DNA of 9,527 bases from Acidimicrobiaceae bacterium (GTDB lineage Bacteria; Actinomycetota; Acidimicrobiia; Acidimicrobiales; Ilumatobacteraceae): positions 1-9,527 of the forward strand of contig DMQJ01000204.1 of assembly GCA_003455715.1 (NCBI GenBank). Direction: 5' to 3'. Below are positions 1 to 6,161 of the stretch, piece after piece (position 1 is the stretch's first letter; every line of letters begins with the position of its first letter). Under the pieces are notes generated by a model, which was not told the DNA's origin, made no database searches, and saw nothing but the letters and a program-made list of their open reading frames with translations. A program made the position numbers and the translations under genes.

Positions 1-1
1 G

Positions 2-1153
2 TGGGTCGACCTCATCGGCGAGCAGCCGAGTGCGTTGGCCACCATCGGCCTCGCTACCGCCGGTGGTGCTGCGCTGGGGTTGGCGCTCTGGTTGCTGCCT
101 GGCCACGGTGGGCCCCACCCGGCAGATCACCACGGCCTCTTGCCGGCATCGGGTGGCCGCACCACGGTGACGCTGGTCGCGGCGTCGCTCGTCGTCGGGT
201 TCGTCGGGCTCGCTGCAGGTGCATCGCTCGGGCCCGAGGGAGCCCTGATGCCCGGCGCGGTCGGGTTGTCGGTGCTCGCCGCTCGGGTTGCACGGGCGGA
301 AGGCCCTGCCGAACAACTCCTCATTGCCTCCGGGCTCGGGGCGCTGATGGCGGCCATGTTCCATCATCCCCTCGCCGGAGCCGTGGTGCTGCTGGAGGTG
401 CTGCCCGCGTTCTCTGCCGCCCCAGCCATCGTGGTCCTCCTGCCCACGCTCACTGCGTCGGCGTTCGCGGTGATCACGCTGCAGGTGTTCGGAGCACAGC
501 CCATCATCTCGTTGCCGTTCGACTATCCAACCTTCCGCCCGGTGCACCTGGCATGGGCGGTTTTGGTGGGCGTCGTGGCAGGCGCCGCCGGACTGTTGAT
601 CGATCGGCTGGTGCCGCTGCTGCGTCGGCTCACGGTTCGTCTCGATGCGCGTCACGTGCTCGTCACCACCACCTTGGGTGGCCTGGTGCTCGGCTTGCTG
701 TACGTCGCCGGTGGCGTGGAGACCCGGTTCACCGGGTTCCCCGAGTTGCTGTTCCTGATGCGCGACGATCCGGCCCTGGGCACGGTGATCGTGGTGTTGC
801 TGGTGAAGACGGTGGCCACTGCGTGGTCGTTGGCCGCTGGTTACCGCGGTGGCCGGATCTTCCCGGCTGCGTTCATCGGCGGCGCGGCGGGCCTCGCGCT
901 GCACGGCGTCTTCCCGTCGCTGCCGATGGTGGTTGCGGTGTCGGTGGGCCTGTCGGCCGCCATGGTGACGGCAGTGGGGATGCCGGTCACCGCACTGCTC
1001 AGCAGCGCCGCCCTGTTGCCGTCGCGACTGCTGCCGCTGGCGGTGCTCGGTGGCGTGGCAGCGCATGCCGTGCATCTGTTGGCCGAGCAGTTGGCGCCAC
1101 CGGCTGGCGGTGCTGCTCACAGCGAGCCAGCACTCGACGGACAACACGGTTGA
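2..1153 (+). CDS. CLC-type (YfeO-like) ion channel/transporter, 5'-truncated by the window
   Basis: This is an integral membrane protein of the CLC chloride channel/antiporter superfamily, closest in style to the YfeO-like 'ion channel protein' group. The reading frame is open from the first bases of the window with no convincing start, so the N-terminus lies upstream; 383 residues are visible. Two CLC signatures can be read. GASLGPEGAL near fragment residues 74-83 corresponds to the G(R/K)EGP loop and contains the gating-glutamate position. GGRIFPAAFIGGAAG near 283-297 corresponds to the GxFxP pore loop. Many hydrophobic helices lie between and around them. The PGHGGPHP stretch near residue 32 is reminiscent of YfeO proteins. 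The first CLC loop (GSGIP) is not visible and would lie upstream. The ion transported and direction (channel or H+ antiporter) cannot be decided from this sequence. The gene ends 34 nt before the MoxR ATPase on the same strand. Confidence 0.85.
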   Translation, partial: WVDLIGEQPSALATIGLATAGGAALGLALWLLPGHGGPHPADHHGLLPASGGRTTVTLVAASLVVGFVGLAAGASLGPEGALMPGAVGLSVLAARVARAEGPAEQLLIASGLGALMAAMFHHPLAGAVVLLEVLPAFSAAPAIVVLLPTLTASAFAVITLQVFGAQPIISLPFDYPTFRPVHLAWAVLVGVVAGAAGLLIDRLVPLLRRLTVRLDARHVLVTTTLGGLVLGLLYVAGGVETRFTGFPELLFLMRDDPALGTVIVVLLVKTVATAWSLAAGYRGGRIFPAAFIGGAAGLALHGVFPSLPMVVAVSVGLSAAMVTAVGMPVTALLSSAALLPSRLLPLAVLGGVAAHAVHLLAEQLAPPAGGAAHSEPALDGQHG

Positions 1154-1187
1154 CCCGGCGGTCAAGGCGCCGGTTATGGTGGGCCAC

Positions 1188-2054
1188 ATGGCTCATCGTT
1201 TCGAGAGTGTCCAGCAGGTCCGTGAGGGGTTGAAGGACGTCAACTATCTGGCCGACGAAGGAATCGCCGGTGTCGCCTTCCTTGCCGATCGCCTCGGCAA
1301 GCCCGTCCTGGTGGAAGGTCCGGCCGGTACCGGCAAGACCCAGCTCGCCAAGAGCATCGCCGACATGACCGGCGCTCGGCTCATTCGTCTGCAGTGCTAC
1401 GAGGGTCTCGACGAGAGCAAAGCGCTGTACGAGTGGAACTACAAGAAGCAGCTACTGCGCATCCAGGCCGACAAGAACAGCGACTCGTGGAGTGAGGTGC
1501 ACGACGACATCTTCAGCGACGAGTTCCTGCTCACCCGCCCGCTGCTGGAGGCCATCAGCGCCGACGACCCGGTGGTGCTCCTCATCGACGAGGTCGACCG
1601 CGTGGAGGTCGAGACCGAGGCGCTCCTGCTCGAGATCCTCTCCGAGTACCAGGTGAGCATCCCCGAGCTCGGCACCATCACCGCCAAGCAAATCCCGCTG
1701 GTGTTCCTCACGTCCAACAACACGCGTGAGCTCAGTGAGGCGCTGAAGCGCCGCTGCCTCTACCTGCACGTCGACTACCCGCAGATGGATCGCGAGAAGG
1801 AGATCGTGCTCACCAAGGTGCCTGGTGTCAGCGAGAACCTGGCCGACCAGATCGCCCGCATTGTGCGCAGCATCCGCCAGCTCGACCTGAAGAAGGCGCC
1901 GAGCGTCAGCGAGACCATCGACTGGGCCCGCACCCTGGTGCTGCTCGGTATCGAGCACATCGATGCCCAGCAGGCCAAAGAGACCCTCCACATCCTGCTG
2001 AAGTACCAGACCGACATCGCCAAGGCAGCCAAAGAGCTCTCGGTCGACAAGTAG
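1188..2054 (+). CDS. MoxR-family AAA+ ATPase (CoxD/RavA-like)
   Basis: This is a 288-residue cytoplasmic AAA+ ATPase of the MoxR group, which usually works with a VWA partner as a chaperone that remodels or inserts cofactors into large enzymes. Walker A is GPAGTGKT (44-51) and Walker B is VVLLIDEVDR (129-138). The sensor-1 region LTSNNTRELSEALKRRC (174-190) carries the likely arginine finger pair R188/R189. A sensor-2-like segment, SETIDWAR (241-248), follows. YEWNYKKQLL (81-90) is typical of the CoxD-like branch. The start is a choice between ATG 1188 and in-frame ATG 1176. I prefer 1188, which gives the usual short N-terminus before the first helix, but AAGG eight bases before 1176 would support the longer form. 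The stop is 15 nt before the VWA gene, as expected for an obligate pair. Client unknown. Confidence 0.92.
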   Translation: MAHRFESVQQVREGLKDVNYLADEGIAGVAFLADRLGKPVLVEGPAGTGKTQLAKSIADMTGARLIRLQCYEGLDESKALYEWNYKKQLLRIQADKNSDSWSEVHDDIFSDEFLLTRPLLEAISADDPVVLLIDEVDRVEVETEALLLEILSEYQVSIPELGTITAKQIPLVFLTSNNTRELSEALKRRCLYLHVDYPQMDREKEIVLTKVPGVSENLADQIARIVRSIRQLDLKKAPSVSETIDWARTLVLLGIEHIDAQQAKETLHILLKYQTDIAKAAKELSVDK

Positions 2055-2069
2055 TCGTTCGGACACCTC

Positions 2070-3506
2070 ATGCTCGATCTCCTTTCCGGCTTCGTCGTCG
2101 AACTGCGCAACGCTGGGCTGCCTGTCAGCCTCACCGAGAACCTCGACGCGATGGAGGCGGTGCAACACATCCCCATCGAAGATCGGGAGGCGTTCAAGTA
2201 CGCCCTCGGCGCGACGTTGGTGAAGAACAACTCGCACTGGCGGGCATTCGAGACGGTGTTCGAGGTGTACTTCAGCCTGCGCGGCCCGGAGTACAAGCTG
2301 GTCGAAGGCGACGGCGACATCGACGAGATGTGGCGCGAGATGCAAGAGCAGATGCGCCAGGGCGACGGCAAGGCCACCCAGGGCGGCAGCATGGATTCGC
2401 TGACGCCCGAAGAGATCGCCCAGATGCTCATGCAGGCGCTGATGAACGGCGACCAGGCCATGATGCGGGCGCTCGCCCGCCAGGCCGTGCAGCGGTTCGC
2501 CGGAATGGAGCCCGGTCGACCCGTGGGCGGCACGTACTACCTGTATCGCACCCTGCGCAACCTCGACCTCGACGGCATGCTCGACAAGCTGATGGAGGCC
2601 TCCAAGCAGCAGGCCGGTGGCGAGCTCACCGAGTTGGAAGAGCGTCTCGAGCAGGACGAATACGCCGATCGCATCGATCAGTTCAAGAAGGAGATCGAAG
2701 CCGAGATCCGTCGTCGGCTCGTGGCCGACCGTGGCGCCGAGGCAATGGCCAAGACGTTGCGCAAGCCGCTGCCCGAAGACGTCGAGTTCATGCACGCCTC
2801 ACGTGAGGAGATGCAGAACCTGAAGAAGGCGCTGCAGCCGCTCACCCGCAAGTTGGCTGCACGCCTGGCCCGCAAGCGCCGGCACGGACGCAAGGGTCCC
2901 CTCGATTTCCGCAACACCGTGCGCCACTCACTCAGCTACGGCGGCGTGCCAGCCGAGCCGAAGTTCAAGTATCCACGCCCGGCCAAGCCGGAGTTGATGG
3001 TGGTGGCCGACATCTCCGGGTCGGTGGCGGCCTTCGCTCGCTTCACGCTCATGCTCGTGTATGCCCTGCAGGGGTCGTTCTCCAAGGTGCGGTCGTTCGT
3101 GTTCATCGACGGCATCGACGAGGTCACCGACTTCTTCAAGGGTGAGGAAGACATCGCCAACGCCATCCACCGCGTGAACACCGAAGCCGATGTGGTGTGG
3201 GTGGATGGGCACAGCGACTACGGCCACGCCTTCGAGGTGTTCTGGGAGCGTTACGGCAAGGATGTGGGTCCGAAGACCACCGTGCTGCTGCTCGGCGATG
3301 CCCGCAACAACTACCACGCCAGCCAGGCGTGGGTGGTGAAGGAGATCCGCCATAAGGCACGCCACGTGTATTGGCTGAACCCCGAACCGAAGAGCTACTG
3401 GAACACTGGCGACTCGATCGTGGGCGACTACGGCACGCACACCGACGGTGTGTACGAGTGCCGCAACCTGCGCCAGCTTGAGGGCTTCGTCGAGAAGCTC
3501 GCCTGA
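2070..3506 (+). CDS. VWA domain protein, CoxE family, partner of MoxR ATPase
   Basis: This 478-residue soluble protein has a C-terminal von Willebrand factor A fold of the CoxE type. The N-terminal part (1-75) contains LRNAGLPVSLTENLDAM and LGATLVKNNSHWRAFE, typical of CoxE-like proteins. A long charged helical section (about 80-275) contains Glu/Lys-rich coiled-coil-like segments and a basic patch, ARLARKRRHGRKG (264-276). The metal ion-dependent adhesion motif is intact: DISGS (314-318), a serine/aspartate loop HSDYGHA (381-387), and LLLGDARNN (407-413). In CoxD/CoxE and RavA/ViaA systems, the VWA protein recognises the client and the AAA+ ring supplies force. The family role is known; the client here is not. 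ATG 2070 has only a weak upstream ribosome site, which fits translational coupling to the ATPase. The MFS gene starts 7 nt after its stop. Confidence 0.9.
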   Translation: MLDLLSGFVVELRNAGLPVSLTENLDAMEAVQHIPIEDREAFKYALGATLVKNNSHWRAFETVFEVYFSLRGPEYKLVEGDGDIDEMWREMQEQMRQGDGKATQGGSMDSLTPEEIAQMLMQALMNGDQAMMRALARQAVQRFAGMEPGRPVGGTYYLYRTLRNLDLDGMLDKLMEASKQQAGGELTELEERLEQDEYADRIDQFKKEIEAEIRRRLVADRGAEAMAKTLRKPLPEDVEFMHASREEMQNLKKALQPLTRKLAARLARKRRHGRKGPLDFRNTVRHSLSYGGVPAEPKFKYPRPAKPELMVVADISGSVAAFARFTLMLVYALQGSFSKVRSFVFIDGIDEVTDFFKGEEDIANAIHRVNTEADVVWVDGHSDYGHAFEVFWERYGKDVGPKTTVLLLGDARNNYHASQAWVVKEIRHKARHVYWLNPEPKSYWNTGDSIVGDYGTHTDGVYECRNLRQLEGFVEKLA

Positions 3507-3513
3507 GGCGGCT

Positions 3514-4695
3514 GTGGCCGACGGCGACACCGCCACATCGAGCCGTTCGGCTCAGTTCATTCTCGATGTCACCGCCGTCGGCTACTTCCTGCCGATCGGG
3601 ATGATGTTCGTCGGTGTCTCCCGGTTCACCCGTGAAGACCTGGGTGGCGACGACTTCCTCGTCGGGTTGGCTACCACCATCTTCTTCGTCAGCGCAATCG
3701 TCGCCCGACCCTTGGCCGGCCGGTGGATGGATCGCATCGGCCGTCGACCGTTCATCTGGCCGGCGTTGGTGGCGATGGGCCTCACCACCATCGTCATCGG
3801 GGTCACCACTGCGGCATGGCAGGTGGTGGTCATCCGGCTCGTGCAGGGTGCGGTGGGCGCCTCGTTGTATACCGCACTCGCCGCAACCGCCACCGACCTC
3901 GTTCCGCCGCACCGGCGAGGGGCGGCGATGGCGCGGCTGAGCGTGATGGTGTACCTGGGCTTCGCAGTCGGGCCGGTGTTCGGCGAGTGGCTGTTCGATC
4001 GCAGCCACTGGGCGTTGTTCGCCGTCGCAGGCGGCCTTACCTGCGTTGCGGCCGCCGTGGCGTTCCGTTTGCCCGAGACACGGCCCGACACATCAGACGT
4101 GAACGGTGAGGCCACGGCCGTGCCCGTGCGGGCGATGCTGCGGGCGGTCATGCGCCCTGGGGTGGCGCAGTTCTGCGTCGGGTTCGGCTACGCCTGCCTC
4201 ATCAGCTTTCTCACCAAGTACTCCCGCGAGATCGGTCTCGGGTCGTCAGGCTGGCTGTTCCTCACCTTCGCGGTGTGCACCCTGTGCATCCGAGCGGTGA
4301 GCGGCCCGCTCGGCGATCGTGTGGGCTACGCGGCTGTGGCCTTGCCTGGCCTTCTGTGCGTGGCGCTGGGCCTGTTGGGGCTGGCCACGGCGTGGGAGAC
4401 CTGGGTTGCCTTCCCTTCCATCGCGCTGGTGGGCGTCGGGTTCGGGGGTTCGTTCCCAGCGCTCACGGCAATCGCCGCGCAGCGGGCACCCGATACTGCA
4501 CGCGGAGCGGCGCTCGGGGCGTTCCTCAGCTTCAACGACGTGGGGAATGCACTTGCCGGCCCCCTGGTGGGTCTGCTCGGTGAAGCGGTGGGATTCCGCT
4601 GGGTGTATGGCGCACCGGCCATCGTGGCCACCGTTGGCGCTGTCGTGTGCGTGTCGTTGCTGCGCCGCCCGCAAGCAAGTGCGTCTCTGGCCTGA
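3514..4695 (+). CDS. MFS transporter, 12 transmembrane helices
   Basis: This 393-residue inner-membrane transporter belongs to the major facilitator superfamily. Motif A between helices 2 and 3 reads GRWMDRIGRRPF (69-80). The second half has the partly conserved counterpart SGPLGDRVGY, so both six-helix bundles are present. The pattern of hydrophobic segments fits 12 helices, with a central cytoplasmic loop rich in Asp/Thr/Arg around TRPDTSDVNGE. The start is GTG 3514, because GAGG at 3505-3508 lies five bases upstream and overlaps the VWA stop. An earlier in-frame start would run into the VWA gene. It is the last gene of the CLC-MoxR-VWA-MFS run and ends in a strong hairpin. The substrate cannot be read from the sequence; the family includes drug, sugar and metabolite exporters and importers. 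Confidence 0.9.
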   Translation: MADGDTATSSRSAQFILDVTAVGYFLPIGMMFVGVSRFTREDLGGDDFLVGLATTIFFVSAIVARPLAGRWMDRIGRRPFIWPALVAMGLTTIVIGVTTAAWQVVVIRLVQGAVGASLYTALAATATDLVPPHRRGAAMARLSVMVYLGFAVGPVFGEWLFDRSHWALFAVAGGLTCVAAAVAFRLPETRPDTSDVNGEATAVPVRAMLRAVMRPGVAQFCVGFGYACLISFLTKYSREIGLGSSGWLFLTFAVCTLCIRAVSGPLGDRVGYAAVALPGLLCVALGLLGLATAWETWVAFPSIALVGVGFGGSFPALTAIAAQRAPDTARGAALGAFLSFNDVGNALAGPLVGLLGEAVGFRWVYGAPAIVATVGAVVCVSLLRRPQASASLA

Positions 4696-4734
4696 CCAGG
4701 ATCGGCCGCACGGCGGCCCGACCCCGGTCAGGCC
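4689..4734 (+). terminator. GC-rich nested hairpin at the MFS stop, probable transcription terminator
   Basis: A 9-bp perfect stem pairs GGCCTGACC (4689-4697) with GGTCAGGCC (4726-4734). Inside it, a second perfect stem pairs GGCCGC (4704-4709) with GCGGCC (4713-4718) around the loop ACG. The MFS stop codon TGA (4693-4695) lies in the outer stem. There is no T tract, which is common for terminators in GC-rich actinobacteria. The insertion sequence begins 3 bp later, so any original T-rich tail could have been displaced, but the sequence beyond the insertion shows none. The pairing is seen directly; the terminator role is inferred. Confidence 0.55.
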
Positions 4735-4737
4735 GAC

Positions 4738-4766
4738 TGAACCGGCCGGGTTCTTGCATCAGGTCC
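4738..4766 (+). repeat. IS3 left terminal inverted repeat
   Basis: This 29-bp end matches the reverse complement of 6013-6041 at 26 positions. The outer 12 bases (TGAACCGGCCGG) and inner 13 (TTGCATCAGGTCC) are identical. All three mismatches lie in the four bases between those blocks. The outer block contains the palindrome CCGGCCGG. Confidence 0.92.
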
Positions 4767-4777
4767 TCTCAGTCCCT

Positions 4778-4784
4778 GGAAGGA
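4778..4784 (+). promoter_or_regulatory. Ribosome binding site of orfA
   Basis: GGAAGGA lies seven bases before ATG 4792, which fixes the orfA start. The 25 bases between the left repeat and the start codon hold nothing else that I recognise. Confidence 0.6.
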
Positions 4785-4791
4785 TCTGGAG

Positions 4792-5118
4792 ATGCCAGTA
4801 AGGAAGGAATACACGCCTGAGTTCAAGGATCAGGCGGTCAGGTTCGTGCTCGAGGAGATCGGGCCGGACGAGTCGCGCAAGCAGGCCTGTGAGCGTCTGG
4901 CTCCGAAGCTGTCGGTGAAGGCGGTGACGCTGTACAACTGGGTGAAGCAGTCGGCGCCGCCGAAGCCTCGGCCGGCGGTGTCGCCGGGGTCGGTGGAGGA
5001 ACTGCGAGCGCAGAACGCGGCGCTGCGGAAGGAGAACCGTGAGCTCGCCCGGGCGAACGCGATCTTGCAGGACGCGGCAGCCTTTTTCGGGGCGGCGCTC
5101 GACCGCCAAAGGAGGTAG
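4792..5118 (+). CDS. IS3-family transposase OrfA (DNA-binding subunit)
   Basis: This 108-residue protein recognises the IS ends and, in other IS3 elements, acts both as a regulator and as the N-terminal part of the OrfAB transposase. Residues 1-57 form the Tnp_1-type helix-turn-helix, with YTPEFKDQAVRFVLEE and SVKAVTLYNWVKQ covering the first and recognition helices. A perfect four-heptad leucine zipper follows, with L71, L78, L85 and L92, and serves multimerisation. The tail AAAFFGAALDRQRR is encoded across the TTTTTC frameshift candidate. Its stop codon overlaps AAAGGAGG (5108-5115), the ribosome site for orfB. It appears intact and normal in length for the family. Even with orfB broken, it could still bind the element ends. 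Confidence 0.93.
   Translation: MPVRKEYTPEFKDQAVRFVLEEIGPDESRKQACERLAPKLSVKAVTLYNWVKQSAPPKPRPAVSPGSVEELRAQNAALRKENRELARANAILQDAAAFFGAALDRQRR
5083..5088 (+). other. Candidate -1 programmed frameshift site between orfA and orfB
   Basis: The run TTTTTC is read TTT TTC (Phe-Phe) in the orfA frame. Stepping back one base enters the orfB frame, which is open from here to the orfB body and reads LFRGGARPPKEVAAFV before joining the annotated orfB start. IS3 elements normally make OrfAB by -1 slippage at this place in the coding order. The preceding base is C, so only part of the pairing would be restored after slippage. The function is inferred. Confidence 0.5.
5108..5115 (+). promoter_or_regulatory. 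Strong ribosome binding site for orfB inside the orfA stop region
   Basis: AAAGGAGG runs into the orfA stop codon (TAG 5116-5118) and sits 11 bases before GTG 5127. It would allow independent or coupled translation of orfB in addition to, or instead of, frameshifting. It lies downstream of TTTTTC, so it cannot be an upstream Shine-Dalgarno stimulator of slippage. Confidence 0.5.
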
Positions 5119-5126
5119 CGGCGTTC

Positions 5127-6020
5127 GTGGCTGCTCATCGTCATCACGGGGTCGTGCCGATCTGCAGGGTGTTGCAGGTCGCCCCGTCTGCAGTCCGCTC
5201 GGCTATGTCGCGACCGGTGTGCGCACGACGGCTCGTCGACGACGCGGTGAAGCCGAAACTGCTCGAGGTGTTCAACTCGAACTACCGGGTCTACGGGCGA
5301 CGCAAGATGAAAGCGGCGTTGCGTCGCGAGCACGGTGTCACGATGGACAAGGACAGGATCGCCCGCCTGATGCGCGAACTCGGGATCCGCGGCGCGACCA
5401 GGTCGCGGACCACGGTCACGACACGACCGGACCGGTCGTCCCCACGGGCACCGGACCTGGTGAACCGACACTTCCGGGCTGCGCGGCCGAACGAGTTGTG
5501 GGTCACCGACTTCACCTACGTGCCGACATGGTCAGGGTAGGTGTTCACCGCGTTCGTGATCGACGTCCACTCGCGCAGGATCGTCGGCTGGCGCACCGCC
5601 GCCTCGATGACCACCCCGCTGGTCATGGACGCGCTCGACATGGCCGTGTTCTCGCGTCGCGACCAACTCGTCGACGGAGTGATCGCCCACTCCGATGCGG
5701 GAGCCCAATACGTCTCGGTTGCCTACACCGAACGCCTCGCCGAGATCGGTGCCCGCCCCTCGATCGGCAGCATCGGTGATTCGTATGACAACAGCCTCGC
5801 CGAGAGCGTCAACGGCCTCTACAAGACCGAACTCATCCGCCGCCAGGGACCGTGGCGCAACGTCGAGCACGTGGAACTGGCAACGCTTGCGTGGGTCGAC
5901 TGGTTCAACAACCGCCGCCTCCACAGCGAGCTCGGCGACATCCCACCCGCCGAGTTCGAGCACGACTACTACGCTCGAACCCGGAGCTACCAGCAGGCCC
6001 CAACACCTACCCGGACCTGA
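5127..6020 (+). pseudogene. IS3-family transposase OrfB (DDE catalytic subunit), interrupted by an in-frame TAG
   Basis: OrfB supplies the catalytic domain of the IS3 transposase. Taken through the stop it would be 297 codons. An N-terminal HTH_21-like part contains NYRVYGRRKMKAALRREHGV. The rve integrase core follows with D128 (WVTDFTYV), D190 (HSDAGAQYV) and E226 (DNSLAESVNG), giving the DD(35)E spacing. TAG at 5538-5540 follows PTWSG and precedes VFTAFVIDVHSRRIVGW, where intact relatives have an aromatic or hydrophobic residue. A single TAC-to-TAG change is the simplest explanation. The frame is preserved on both sides and no other damage is visible, so the mutation looks recent, or the TAG is a sequencing error or is suppressed. 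The upstream fragment keeps only D128; the downstream piece keeps D190 and E226 and has GTG 5541 as a possible restart. Confidence 0.88.
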
Positions 6021-6041
6021 TGCAAAAGACCGGCCGGTTCA
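6013..6041 (-). repeat. IS3 right terminal inverted repeat
   Basis: This is the partner of 4738-4766 with 26 of 29 positions matching on reversal. It contains the orfB stop TGA (6018-6020), a usual arrangement in IS3 elements. Confidence 0.92.
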
Positions 6042-6107
6042 CTACGAACAAGGTAAGGGGCGCTTCTTTCCGACAGACCCCAAACAACTTGAGGCAACGT
6101 CGGTGCA

Positions 6108-6137
6108 TTGACGTGTTCCGGGCAACAGGAGTACAAC
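6108..6137 (+). promoter_or_regulatory. Putative sigma70-type promoter with overlapping inverted repeat
   Basis: TTGACG (6108-6113, five of six to consensus) is followed after 18 bases by TACAAC (6132-6137, four of six). The metalloprotease ribosome site starts 14 bases after the -10 box. An inverted repeat ACGTC-N8-GACGT (6097-6114) overlaps the -35 box and could be an operator. This lies outside the insertion sequence, so the downstream operon may not rely on IS-derived transcription. All of this is pattern-based. The rest of 6042-6161 shows no gene. Confidence 0.35.
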
Positions 6138-6161
6138 CACTTGAGTTGAGAAGGAGTTGGC

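Larger units (their letters stand above)
4738..6041 (+). mobile_element. IS3-family insertion sequence, 1304 bp, complete but with a nonsense-split orfB
   Basis: The element is bounded by imperfect 29-bp inverted repeats that begin TGAACC and end GGTTCA, with the terminal TG/CA usual for IS3. It carries the standard layout: orfA with helix-turn-helix and leucine zipper, then orfB in the -1 frame with an rve-type DD(35)E core. The orfB stop falls inside the right repeat, as is typical. The length is normal for the family (about 1.2-1.5 kb). An in-frame TAG at 5538-5540 interrupts orfB. The flanks show no exact direct repeat: the three bases are GAC on the left and CTA on the right, and four bases give CGAC/CTAC, three of four matching. 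The insertion separates the MFS hairpin from the metalloprotease operon. I do not assign an IS name or subgroup. Confidence 0.93.

Noticed and set aside
1..1233. Arg/Gly-rich + strand open frame of 410 codons
   Set aside because: It is an out-of-frame shadow of the CLC gene; the CLC frame carries conserved motifs and hydrophobic helices while this one is compositional noise.
1452..2795. Long open frame on the - strand, 447 codons, opposite the MoxR and VWA genes
   Set aside because: Its translation is His/Leu/Val-rich low-complexity sequence mirroring the codon bias of the opposite strand, it spans two real genes, and it has no motif.
3136..4008. 290-codon - strand frame opposite the VWA/MFS junction
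   Set aside because: Arg/Pro/His-rich shadow with no domain, opposite two well-supported genes.
4735..6045. Possible 4-bp target duplication CGAC/CTAC around the insertion sequence
   Set aside because: Only three of four bases match, and the 3-bp flanks (GAC/CTA) do not match, so it cannot be called a duplication.
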